Source: Streptomyces sp. NBC_01217 (GTDB lineage: Bacteria; Actinomycetota; Actinomycetes; Streptomycetales; Streptomycetaceae). Taken from it: a DNA stretch of 64,000 nucleotides. Made by a program: the position numbers and the translations under genes. The stretch's first letter is position 1; every line of letters begins with the position of its first letter. The notes under the pieces were generated by a model. It made no database searches. It worked only from the letters and a program-made list of their open reading frames with translations, and was not told the DNA's origin. This document shows positions 29,140-37,065 of the stretch, piece by piece. The stretch spans positions 248,001 through 312,000 of the forward strand of contig NZ_CP108538.1 in NCBI RefSeq assembly GCF_035994185.1, read 5' to 3'.

Positions 29140-29576
29140 CCCTGGGTCGTGCGGTTGGCCAGAGCCCTGGCGGTGAGATGTCTGCGCTGCATACCGACCG
29201 CGGTCTCGGAGCCGGGGAAATCCCGGATGAGCATGGCCATGGCGCGGCTTGTATCAGCAGATGCCGTGTGCAGATCACCTCGTGCAGCGATTGAGCAGGA
29301 GTCTCATCGAGACAACTTCCGCGATGCAGACCTCAGTCCGTGTTGCATTGGACAGCTTCACCCATGACGCGGATCACATTCGTAGGTGGCTTCGAACAGT
29401 CTGTTGGCCCTACGGGAACGAGTTCTCTCACCGCAGACAGCGATCTTCGGGGCGATCTGAACGACCATTCTGGCCCCGCCCCACGCCGCTGAGCGACAGC
29501 GTCCCCGCGTGGATGTGCCGGCCCGTCGGATCTGGGAGGCATCCGCTCGGATCCGGGCTGGACCACGTCCGGCGGG
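29140..29576. other. Unassigned stretch downstream of the MFS gene
   Basis: 437 bases with no supported gene on either strand. It lies between the rearranged transposase fragments and the 3' end of the exporter gene. Confidence 0.4.
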
Positions 29577-30893
29577 TCAACAAGGTACTGGTCGTTGGTC
29601 GTCGTCCGCGTCGCCGGCGATATCCGCGGTGCTGTTCGGGGCCAGGGATCGGATGCGGGGTATCGGTGAAGGCAGTAGCCAGAGCAGCGACAGGGCTCCG
29701 CCGACGGCGGCGATGAGCAGGGTCGGCCTCAGGCCGATGAAAGTGGCGAGCAGCCCGCCGACGATGGCGCCGACGGGGCGTATGCCGTAATTGATCGTGC
29801 TGTACGCGCCGGCCACGCGACTGCGCATGCCGTCGGGGATCACCGCGGCCTGGAGAGAGTTGAGGTTGACGTCGAACAGCATGACGCCGAAGCCTGAGAG
29901 GAACTCGGCCGCGGCCAAGGCTCCGGCGCGGAGCCAGAGCGGGCCGTCCGCAGTGGCGGCGATAGCGATCGGCGCCGGGAACAGCACCGCGCCCACGACG
30001 ATGCTGCGCCCCACGCCGAACCGTCGCGAGACCTTCGGGGCGAGCACCGCGCCGAGGAGGGAACCGGTCGCGCCGATCCCGAACGCGATGCCGATCACTC
30101 CTGCGGACAGTTCAAGGCTCCGGCTGGCGAAGAGAACGATCAGCCCACTGCCCGCGACAAAGGTGAAGAAGTTGACGGTTGCCGCGCAGCCGAGGCCGGC
30201 CCGCAGTATCGGGTGACGGACGACGAACGAGAGTCCCTCTCGGGCACGTTGCATCAGCGAGGGCGCCGCTGTGTTGTCGGAGGCAGCAGGCGGTTCGTCG
30301 ATCGAAACCCGACCGACCAGGACCGCTGATGCCAGAAAGGTCAGGGCATCCACGACGACGGTGACGGGCGCGGTCAGCGCCTGGATCAGAGCGCCGCCGA
30401 TGGCCGGGCCGGCGACATACGATGCGGACCGGCTGGCGCTGAGCTTGCTGTTGGCGTCGACGTAGGACTCACGCGGCACGAGGCGCACAAAGAACGGCGG
30501 ATAGGCGGTGTTGAACAGCACCCCGGCGGCGCCTGTCAGCAACGCCACGGCGTACAACTGCCCGAGCGTCACCGCTCCCAGCAGGTGGGCCACCGGGAGG
30601 CTGAGCAGTACTGCGGAGCGCACCAGGTCGGCGAGGATCATCAGACGGCGTTTGTGGGCTTGGTGATCGACCCAGGCCCCCAGAAAGATTGCGAGCAGGT
30701 TCGGGGTCCAGATGAGTGCGGTCAGCCACGCCACCTGGTTGGCCGTGGCGTTCAGTGCGCTGACGGCGATCAGGGGCAGGGCCAGTTCGGTGATCCGGTC
30801 GCCGAACTGTGAGACCGACTGACCGGCCCAGAAGCGGCGGAACCGTCGATCCCGCCACAGCGATATTGCGGTGGTCCGCTCCGGGCTGTTCAC
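29577..30893 (-). CDS. MFS exporter (MFS_3/EntS-like)
   Basis: A 438-residue major-facilitator protein with about twelve hydrophobic spans. It begins RRFRRFWAGQSVSQFGDRIT, typical of the MFS_3 class of drug and siderophore exporters, with GAWVDHQAHKRRLMILAD as the loop-2 motif. The GTG start overlaps the stop of the ArsR regulator gene (GTGA), so the two are translationally coupled. Its substrate is not evident; the pairing with a winged-helix regulator and a strong operator suggests inducible efflux. Confidence 0.87.
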   Translation of the reverse strand: MNSPERTTAISLWRDRRFRRFWAGQSVSQFGDRITELALPLIAVSALNATANQVAWLTALIWTPNLLAIFLGAWVDHQAHKRRLMILADLVRSAVLLSLPVAHLLGAVTLGQLYAVALLTGAAGVLFNTAYPPFFVRLVPRESYVDANSKLSASRSASYVAGPAIGGALIQALTAPVTVVVDALTFLASAVLVGRVSIDEPPAASDNTAAPSLMQRAREGLSFVVRHPILRAGLGCAATVNFFTFVAGSGLIVLFASRSLELSAGVIGIAFGIGATGSLLGAVLAPKVSRRFGVGRSIVVGAVLFPAPIAIAATADGPLWLRAGALAAAEFLSGFGVMLFDVNLNSLQAAVIPDGMRSRVAGAYSTINYGIRPVGAIVGGLLATFIGLRPTLLIAAVGGALSLLWLLPSPIPRIRSLAPNSTADIAGDADDDQRPVPC

Positions 30894-31498
30894 GGGGTCT
30901 GCCCGGGCTGTTCCTCGGCGCCTTCCGGCAGGACGTAGCGCATCAGCCGGACGCCGCGGCCGTCGGTGGGCCGCTCGGCCGGGTCACGATTGACGTACGG
31001 CGCAAGAACGCGCTCGATCCCGTCCTCGATGGCGGCGAGTTCCTCAGCGGAAACGACGACGCGGGTGTTGGCCAGCCCGGCCAGCCTGCGCCACGCTGGA
31101 TCGAGTTCGGGCTCGACTTCGGCAACCCATCGGCTCGGGAAGTCCGCATAGCGCAGGAACATCTGCTGCGACAACACCCGCGCGGCTGACCGGCCCTCCT
31201 CATCGGCCGGGTCTTGCGGCGTCTCGAATCGGAAGCCGCGTGCTACTGCCTCCCACCGCCGTTGGCGGCGGTCCGGTCCTGGCTCACTGTCGCGGACCAG
31301 TCCAAAGCCGGCCAAGTGACGCAGATGCCAACTGGTCACCGACGGCGTCGCTCCCACGTCAGGCGCGAGCTGCGTGGCGGTCGCAGGCCCGTGCCGCAGA
31401 AGGTGGTCAAGAATCGCCAGCCGCACCGGATGCGCCAACGCTCGCATGGCTTGTGGATCAGTGATCTCGATATCGCCCAGGCGATTACTGGAGTCCAT
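30890..31498 (-). CDS. ArsR-type winged-helix regulator
   Basis: A 202-residue regulator. The N-terminal winged helix reads ALAHPVRLAILDHLLRHG, then TATQLAPDVGATPSVTSWHLRHLAGFGLV. The second half is a helical region without metal-binding Cys pairs, so this is the large HTH_20-type subgroup, not a metal sensor. ATG 31498 is preferred to an upstream in-frame start at 31519, which would lie inside the operator palindrome. It heads a two-gene operon with the MFS exporter. Confidence 0.84.
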   Translation of the reverse strand: MDSSNRLGDIEITDPQAMRALAHPVRLAILDHLLRHGPATATQLAPDVGATPSVTSWHLRHLAGFGLVRDSEPGPDRRQRRWEAVARGFRFETPQDPADEEGRSAARVLSQQMFLRYADFPSRWVAEVEPELDPAWRRLAGLANTRVVVSAEELAAIEDGIERVLAPYVNRDPAERPTDGRGVRLMRYVLPEGAEEQPGQTP

Positions 31499-31512
31499 GA
31501 CGCGAGAGTCTC

Positions 31513-31542
31513 CTCTCACGATTCGTGAGAGTCAACTCTCAC
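31513..31542. promoter_or_regulatory. Overlapping perfect palindromes upstream of the ArsR-MFS operon
   Basis: CTCTCACG-ATT-CGTGAGAG (31513-31531) and GTGAGAGT-CA-ACTCTCAC (31525-31542) share the arm GTGAGAG. Both are perfect and start 15 bases before the regulator's ATG. They likely form the autoregulatory operator. On the minus strand TTGACT occurs within the second palindrome as a possible -35 element. Confidence 0.72.
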
Positions 31543-31648
31543 GTTGAGGGCGTCAAGTATCCGCCGGTGTATGTCCCTGTGGATCAGATGCAGTTCGGCA
31601 TCTGCGGCGGCCCAGGCTTGCCCGGGGCCGGGCGTTGTCGGGCCGGGT

Positions 31649-32407
31649 TCAGTCAGGGAGCGAGAGTTCCCTGGTCACGCGCATTGCCGACGCCAGCAGC
31701 CCCGCCCGGACCCGAGTGGCCCGGTACATCCAGTCCGAACGGAAGGAGATACCTAGCGAACCGACTTGGTCACCGCTGTACACCGGCACCGCGATACACG
31801 TCGTACCGCTGGAGTACTCTTCCCGGTCCATGACGACCGGGGCTGACAGCGAGGCGTCGAGGTGCTGCACCAGTTCCTCCCTGCGCGTGATGGTGCGGGG
31901 CGTGAGGTCCGTCAGGGAGTGTCGGGAAAGGTAGTCGGCGCGCGCGTCCTCGTCCAGTTCACGCAACACGCTCTTGCCCAGTGCCGTGGCGTGTCCGGCG
32001 TCCTCGAAGCTCACCCAGAGGTCCACTCGCGGCGCCTGGGCGCTGTCGACGATTTCCATGACACGGATTTCGCCCTCCTCGTACAGGGTCAGATAGACCG
32101 CGACCGAAAGGTCGTCCCGCAAGGAAGTCAGGACCGGGCGGATGCGCTCCAGTTGCTCCTGCCCGTTGTGTCCGGCGCACGATGGGTGGCGTTTGCCGGA
32201 GCGGACGAACGCGCCGACGTCCGGCTCCTCCACGTGTCCGTCCTGGGCGAGCGCAGGCAACAATCGGTGAACGGTGGCCAATGGCAGTCCTGACTCCCGG
32301 GCCAGCTGCTGCGCCGGGGCGCCTTCCGCGTGCGCCTCTACGGCCTCCATCAGGCGTAGGACATCCCGTACGGACGCGGGGAACTCGGGCCCTGCCTGGT
32401 CACCCAT
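31649..32407 (-). CDS. IclR-family transcriptional regulator
   Basis: A 252-residue regulator. The N-terminal winged helix is seen in SVRDVLRLMEAVEAHAEG, then QLARESGLPLATVHRLLPAL. The ligand domain has the IclR pattern GHATALGKSVLRELDE near residue 140 and SGTTCIAVPVYSGDQ near 215. The ATG at 32407 was chosen because the family homology begins there, although the frame stays open upstream to 32611. No obvious target gene adjoins, so the ligand is unknown. Confidence 0.82.
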   Translation of the reverse strand: MGDQAGPEFPASVRDVLRLMEAVEAHAEGAPAQQLARESGLPLATVHRLLPALAQDGHVEEPDVGAFVRSGKRHPSCAGHNGQEQLERIRPVLTSLRDDLSVAVYLTLYEEGEIRVMEIVDSAQAPRVDLWVSFEDAGHATALGKSVLRELDEDARADYLSRHSLTDLTPRTITRREELVQHLDASLSAPVVMDREEYSSGTTCIAVPVYSGDQVGSLGISFRSDWMYRATRVRAGLLASAMRVTRELSLPD

Positions 32408-33098
32408 ACCAACAAGCATGGACCCGGTGCCGGAGGACGGCAAGGCGTCCTGCATACGTGCCCCGACCTGGGCATACAGAGCGGCATACGACGACCGAAG
32501 GTCCGGTCCTCGAAGGTGCCGTGACGCAGCGTGACCGTGTTCACGTCGTCGGTGTGGCTGGAAATCCAGAGATGGACCGTGACTATCACCGACCGCCACG
32601 CCCAGGCCCACGAACGCATCGCCGCCGCCCCCTGCTCCCGGCCACCGTGCCCACCGCGCTCAGCGCCACCTGGGGCTGCATGACCGCCCTCTACGATCCC
32701 GCCTCCCCACCAGCCGCCTCCGTCCGTAACCCCGAGGGCGAGCTGAGGCGGCCCTCCAGCGGTCTGACAGTAAAGGTCAGCCGGCCGAGCCCGCGGACCC
32801 GCATCGGAGTCAGCCACGGGCCTGCAACTGGTGGTGGCAACCAGCGCTACGACCGACATAGCGCTTGCCGGGCCGTAGAGGACCGGCCGTTCGGCTCCGG
32901 AACCACCCGCAACCCGACGCCTCCCACGCCCGCCATGTCCTCGACATGCGACGCCGTGCACGCAGCACTGTCAACCGACGCGACCTCCCCGACGGGGCGA
33001 GGTCGCCGATGATGTACGTGCGGGCTCGAACACCCCCGATGGGGAAACACTCTTTCAGGACGGACGCGCCGGCCCCACACCCCTCGTATTCTTTTCCC
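32408..33098. other. Long gap between the IclR and GlxA-type regulator genes
   Basis: 691 bases without a supported gene. Open frames on both strands are low-complexity (Pro, Arg, Thr-rich) and lack any family motif, as expected for chance frames at this GC content. Promoters of the two regulators must be here. Confidence 0.45.
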
Positions 33099-34055
33099 GT
33101 GCCACCGCCCCGCCTGCATCACGTCGCCGTCCTCGTGCTCGACGGTGCGAAGCCGCTCGATGTCGGCATTCCTGCGCAGGTGTTCACGACCCGTGCGAGC
33201 ATGCCGTACGAGGTACGGGTGTGCGGCGCCGCGCCCGGTCTCGTAACCGGCGGCGATGGCCTGTCGTACTGCGTCGCCCACGGCCTCGACGCGCTTGCGT
33301 GGGCCGACATCGTCTTCATCCCCGGCTACCGGTTCCCGGACAGTGACGACCCGCCGCAGGCCGTCGTCGACGCGCTGATCGCGGCCCACGATCGGGGCGC
33401 GCGGCTCGCCGCCATCTCGACGGGCGCCTTCGCGCTCGCCGCCACTGGCCTGCTCGACGGCAAGCGCGCCACGACGCACTGGCATTACACGCGCGCGCTT
33501 GCGGCGAGGCATCCGCTCGTCCAGGTCGACGAGAACGTTCTGTTCGTCGACGAGGGCAGCGTACTGACGTCGGCCGGCGCCGCCTCGGGCATCGACCTGT
33601 GCCTGCACATTCTGCGCGGCGACCTCGGGGTGGCCGCGTCGAACCACGCGGCCCGGCGCCTGGTCGCGGCCCCCTACCGCAGCGGCGGTCAGGCGCAGTA
33701 CGTGCCACGCAGCGTGCCCGAGCCGCTCGGCGAGCGGTTCGCCGCCACCCGTGAGTGGGCGTTGCACCGACTGGGCGAGCCCCTCGCCCTCGAGGTGCTC
33801 GCCCGGCACGCGGCGGTGTCGCCGCGCACGTTCTCGCGGCGCTTCGTCGAAGACACGGGGTACACGCCGATGCAGTGGGTCATGCGTGCCCGCATCGACG
33901 CGGCCCGTGAGCTGCTCGAGCGTTCGGAGCGGACCGTCGAGCAGATCGCCGCCGACGTCGGTCTCGGCACCGGTGCGAATCTGCGGCTGCACTTCCAGCG
34001 CATCCTCGGCACCACGCCGAGCGAGTACCGGCGCACCTTTGCCCAGGGCGAGTAG
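33099..34055 (+). CDS. GlxA-type regulator: DJ-1/PfpI domain plus AraC helix-turn-helix
   Basis: A 318-residue regulator. Residues 1-180 form a class-I amidotransferase-like (DJ-1/PfpI) domain beginning LHHVAVLVLDGAKPLDVG. The usual nucleophile-elbow position reads AISTGAFALAATG, with Thr in place of Cys, as in other non-enzymatic members. The C-terminal AraC-type HTH shows LARHAAVSPRTFSRRF and EQIAADVGLGTGANLRLHF. The GTG start has no purine tract, but TATTCT lies 6-11 bases upstream, so a leaderless message is possible. It is followed after 100 bases by gap. Confidence 0.85.
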   Translation: MPPPRLHHVAVLVLDGAKPLDVGIPAQVFTTRASMPYEVRVCGAAPGLVTGGDGLSYCVAHGLDALAWADIVFIPGYRFPDSDDPPQAVVDALIAAHDRGARLAAISTGAFALAATGLLDGKRATTHWHYTRALAARHPLVQVDENVLFVDEGSVLTSAGAASGIDLCLHILRGDLGVAASNHAARRLVAAPYRSGGQAQYVPRSVPEPLGERFAATREWALHRLGEPLALEVLARHAAVSPRTFSRRFVEDTGYTPMQWVMRARIDAARELLERSERTVEQIAADVGLGTGANLRLHFQRILGTTPSEYRRTFAQGE

Positions 34056-34155
34056 TCGCCGCCGTGGCGCGATCCTTTCGAGCCGTGGCACTCACGCCAC
34101 TGTCACGGGCGGATGCTGCGAGCGAACCTGATGGCGAACCGAAGGGACACCACTC

Positions 34156-35154
34156 ATGACTCGCATCGCCATCAACGGATTCGGCCGTATCGGACGCAAT
34201 GTGCTGCGCGCACTGCTCGAACGCCACAGCGACCTCGAGGTCGTAGCCGTCAACGACCTCACGGAGCCCGCCGCCCTTGCGCGGCTGCTCGCCTACGACA
34301 CGACGGCGGGCCGGCTCGGCCGCCCGGTGACTGTCGACGGGGACGCCCTTGTCGTCGACGGCCGTCGCATCACGGTGCTCGCCGAGCGCGAACCGGCGAA
34401 GCTGCCGTGGGCCGAGCTCGGCGTCGACATCGTGCTTGAGGCGACCGGCCGCTTCACGTCGGCCACGGCCGCCCGCGCCCACCTCGACGCAGGCGCGAAG
34501 AAGGTGCTCGTCGGTGCGCCGTCGGACGGCGCCGATGTCACGCTCGCGTTCGGGGTCAACAGCGACGCGTACGACCCGGCCGTGCACACGATCATCTCGA
34601 ACGCCTCGTGCACGACCAACGCTCTTGCGCCGCTGGCCGCGGTCCTCGACGAGCTCGCCGGCATCGAGCACGGTTTCATGACGACGGTGCACGCCTACAC
34701 GCAGGAGCAGAACCTGCAGGACGGCCCGCACCGCGACGCCCGCCGTGCCCGTGCTGCCGCTGAAAACATCGTGCCGACCACGACGGGTGCTGCCAAGGCG
34801 ATCGGCCTCGTGCTGCCGAACCTCGAAGGCAAGCTGACGGGCGACTCGATCCGCGTACCGGTTCCGGTGGGCTCGATCGTCGAACTCAACACCACCGTCG
34901 CCCGCGACGTGACGCGCGACGACGTGCTGGCGGCGTACCGCGCCGCGGCAGAGGGGCCGCTCGCCGGCATCCTCGAGTACTCGGACGACCCGCTCGTGTC
35001 CTCAGACATCACGGGCAATCCCGCCTCGTCGATATTCGACTCGGCTCTCACCCGCGTCGACGGCCGCCACATCAAGGTGGTCGCCTGGTACGACAACGAG
35101 TGGGGCTTCTCGAACCGTGTGATCGACACACTCGAACTCCTCGCCACCCGTTGA
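34156..35154 (+). CDS. gap: Glyceraldehyde-3-phosphate dehydrogenase
   Basis: A 332-residue type-I GAPDH. INGFGRIGRNVLRAL binds NAD, the catalytic Cys152 is in SNASCTTNALAP, and the conserved PTTTGAAKAIG and WYDNEWGFSNRV blocks are present. GAAGGGAC precedes the ATG. Streptomyces usually has its main gap elsewhere, beside pgk and tpi, so this is probably an additional copy. Its position after a GlxA-type regulator suggests conditional expression. Confidence 0.95.
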   Translation: MTRIAINGFGRIGRNVLRALLERHSDLEVVAVNDLTEPAALARLLAYDTTAGRLGRPVTVDGDALVVDGRRITVLAEREPAKLPWAELGVDIVLEATGRFTSATAARAHLDAGAKKVLVGAPSDGADVTLAFGVNSDAYDPAVHTIISNASCTTNALAPLAAVLDELAGIEHGFMTTVHAYTQEQNLQDGPHRDARRARAAAENIVPTTTGAAKAIGLVLPNLEGKLTGDSIRVPVPVGSIVELNTTVARDVTRDDVLAAYRAAAEGPLAGILEYSDDPLVSSDITGNPASSIFDSALTRVDGRHIKVVAWYDNEWGFSNRVIDTLELLATR

Positions 35155-35291
35155 TCGCAGGCCGGGGCGGTCCCGCCGTCTGTTCCCGGAACCGGCCGAG
35201 GGCAGCTCCATGAATGCCGCAGCCTTCGAATACGTGACGGGTACCGGTTGCCCGCCCCGCCCTCTCCCCCAGTGACGTCCGCCGCCGGTCT

Positions 35292-35540
35292 TCAGCGCCG
35301 CACCGGCGGCGGTCCGGGGGCGGCGGTCCCGACCGGCGCGCAACACGATGCGAGCGCGCCCCGATCCCCGGCCGCGGCCCGCGCCGCCCATCCCTGCTCC
35401 TTCTGGAAGGCCGCGAGATCCGCGATGAGGACGTCGTACGACTGTCTCCGCGCAAGCAGCGGAACGTGAACGTCCCGGGCCGCCACCCCTGCATCGTCTC
35501 TGTCCCGCACGACGAAGGTCGGGGGGACGGTCCAGGTCAC
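35292..35540 (-). CDS. Small hypothetical protein coupled to the FBP-domain gene
   Basis: An 82-residue frame whose GTG start (35538-35540) overlaps the stop of the FBP-domain gene (GTGA). The sequence VTWTVPPTFVVRDRDDAGV then SYDVLIADLAAFQKEQGWA reads like real protein with an amphipathic helix; the last 25 residues are Ala/Pro-rich. No family is recognised. The overlap argues for translation from the same message. It could still be a chance frame. Confidence 0.45.
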   Translation of the reverse strand: MTWTVPPTFVVRDRDDAGVAARDVHVPLLARRQSYDVLIADLAAFQKEQGWAARAAAGDRGALASCCAPVGTAAPGPPPVRR

Positions 35541-36028
35541 GCGGTCACCTTGGCAATGAACGCGGCGAGGTTCGCCACGGTCCGCTGAACCTTCTCCTCC
35601 AGGGTGAGGGACTCGTGGAGTCGTGCGCCGATGCCCGCGTCCTTCCTCCCGCGTACATACAGGGAGCAGGCCAGGTCGCTGCACATGTAGACGCCGACCG
35701 AGTTGCCCTGCTGCCCGGCCTTTCCGGACCTCGGCGCGACCATCAGGGAGACACCCCCGGTGTGGGTGGTCACGCACACCGAGCACATGCTGCGCCGCAT
35801 CTGCCAGGAACCGACGTCGCGGGAGCGCAGCTGGACGCCGACCGGGCGGCCGTCCAGTTCGATTACGAGGTAGGCCCGGTCGGGGGCCTGAGGATCTCGC
35901 CAGCCCAGGAAGTCCAGGTCGTCCCACCGCTGCTCGGCCAGGTCACGGGGGACGGCCAGGCGCTTGGCCTCGCCCTTGGTGCAGTTCACGAACGCCGTAC
36001 GAATCTCTTGCTCGGTCAGTGGCTTCAT
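35537..36028 (-). CDS. FBP-domain (treble-clef zinc-finger) protein
   Basis: A 163-residue protein of the actinobacterial FBP-domain family, related to the C-terminal zinc finger of EF-G-binding/FusB-type proteins. It opens PLTEQEIRTAFVNCTKGEA. The zinc ligands are visible as CSVC near residue 87 and a second CSDLAC near 117-122. Such proteins are thought to contact the ribosome or EF-G. Divergent to a TetR gene across a perfect palindrome, it is probably that regulator's target. Confidence 0.8.
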   Translation of the reverse strand: MKPLTEQEIRTAFVNCTKGEAKRLAVPRDLAEQRWDDLDFLGWRDPQAPDRAYLVIELDGRPVGVQLRSRDVGSWQMRRSMCSVCVTTHTGGVSLMVAPRSGKAGQQGNSVGVYMCSDLACSLYVRGRKDAGIGARLHESLTLEEKVQRTVANLAAFIAKVTA

Positions 36029-36041
36029 AAACGACACGCTA

Positions 36042-36066
36042 ATTTGCCTAATCAGATTAGGCAAAT
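36042..36066. promoter_or_regulatory. Perfect 11-3-11 palindromic operator between the FBP and TetR genes
   Basis: atttgcctaat (36042-36052), cag, attaggcaaat (36056-36066): an exact inverted repeat of 25 bases in the 84-base divergent gap. Its A/T richness, symmetry and location are those of a TetR-family operator. It begins 14 bases from the FBP start codon, so bound repressor would block that gene directly. Confidence 0.85.
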
Positions 36067-36112
36067 GCATAATCATCGATGTCAGATATGAGGATCGCTT
36101 AGGAGGACGAGC

Positions 36113-36694
36113 ATGGCAGGGACCGGACGGGTAGGACTGACCACGGAGCGCCTGGTCCGGGCAGGGGCGGAGCTGGCCGACGAGGTCGGCTTCGAGCAGG
36201 CGACCCCCGCGGAACTCGCCCGGCGGTTCGGTGTCAAGACCGCGAGCCTGTACTCGCACGTGAAGAACGCCCACGACCTCAAGACCAAGATCGCTCTGCT
36301 CGCCCTGGAGGAACTCGCCGACCAGGTCTCCACCGCGGTGGCCGGACGGGCCGGCAAAGACGCCCTGACCGCTTTCGCCAACGTCTACCGCGACTACGCC
36401 CTCCAGCACCCGGGGCGCTTCGCCGCAGCCCAGTTCCGGCTCGACCCGCAGACGGCGGCCGCCAGCGCCGGTGTCCGGCACGCCCAGATGACGCGGGCGA
36501 TCCTGCGCGGATACGACCTGGCCGAACCGCATCAGACGCACGCGGTGCGGCTGCTGGGCAGCGTCTTCAGCGGCTACGTCGGCCTGGAGGGCGCCGGCGG
36601 CTTCAGCCACAGCGCCCCCGACTCGCAGGAGAGCTGGACCGAAATCCTCAACGCGCTCGACTCCCTGCTGCGCACCTGGCCCACCACCTCCTGA
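36113..36694 (+). CDS. TetR/AcrR-family regulator
   Basis: A 193-residue repressor. The N-terminal HTH spans VRAGAELADEVGFEQATPAELARRFGVKTASLYSHVKN in segments, with the recognition helix at VKTASLYSHV. The C-terminal half is of the WHG type common in actinobacterial TetRs. AGGAGGACGAGC upstream gives a good ribosome site. It probably represses itself and the divergent FBP gene through the palindrome in the gap. Confidence 0.88.
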   Translation: MAGTGRVGLTTERLVRAGAELADEVGFEQATPAELARRFGVKTASLYSHVKNAHDLKTKIALLALEELADQVSTAVAGRAGKDALTAFANVYRDYALQHPGRFAAAQFRLDPQTAAASAGVRHAQMTRAILRGYDLAEPHQTHAVRLLGSVFSGYVGLEGAGGFSHSAPDSQESWTEILNALDSLLRTWPTTS

Positions 36695-36750
36695 CCAATC
36701 CTTCCGACCGCCGCCGCCAACCGACCCTCCTGATCGAGGAGACCCACGAG

Positions 36751-36879
36751 ATGAACCCCGAGCACGACTGGACCACCACTCCCATCACCGCCGGCCTCCT
36801 GCACGGCGCCCTCGACCTGGAGCGCACCGAACGCGGCGTACTGCCCCACCGGTTGCCTGCGCGCGCCCGGCAGGGCTGA
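36751..36879 (+). pseudogene. GDSL/SGNH-hydrolase N-terminal fragment
   Basis: A 42-codon frame with a good ribosome site (GAGGAGACCC) begins TTTPITAGLLHGALDLER and continues GVLPHRLPARAR, the conserved N-terminus of actinobacterial GDSL-type esterases of about 370-400 residues. It then meets a stop at 36877. None of the catalytic blocks follow in any frame, so the gene was cut short by a deletion. The junction must lie close to 36875. Confidence 0.6.
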
Positions 36880-37065
36880 TGGCACCCGGCCGGCCGCTCG
36901 AAGGCCTCTGTGCGCCGTTCGCCCACCCACGGCAGTTGCCCGCCTGGCCTTCCCCGCCCGAAGGCGTCCACCATCCGGCCCTTGTGGTTTGGACCACCGT
37001 CACCGTCCGGCTATCGGCGATCAGCATCATCCCTGCTGACATACGGGGCAGTTCAGGGAGATCGC

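Noticed and set aside
32408..33012. Coding frames in the gap between the IclR and GlxA-type genes
   Set aside because: Both strands are open but the products are low-complexity and motif-free. No ribosome site supports a start.
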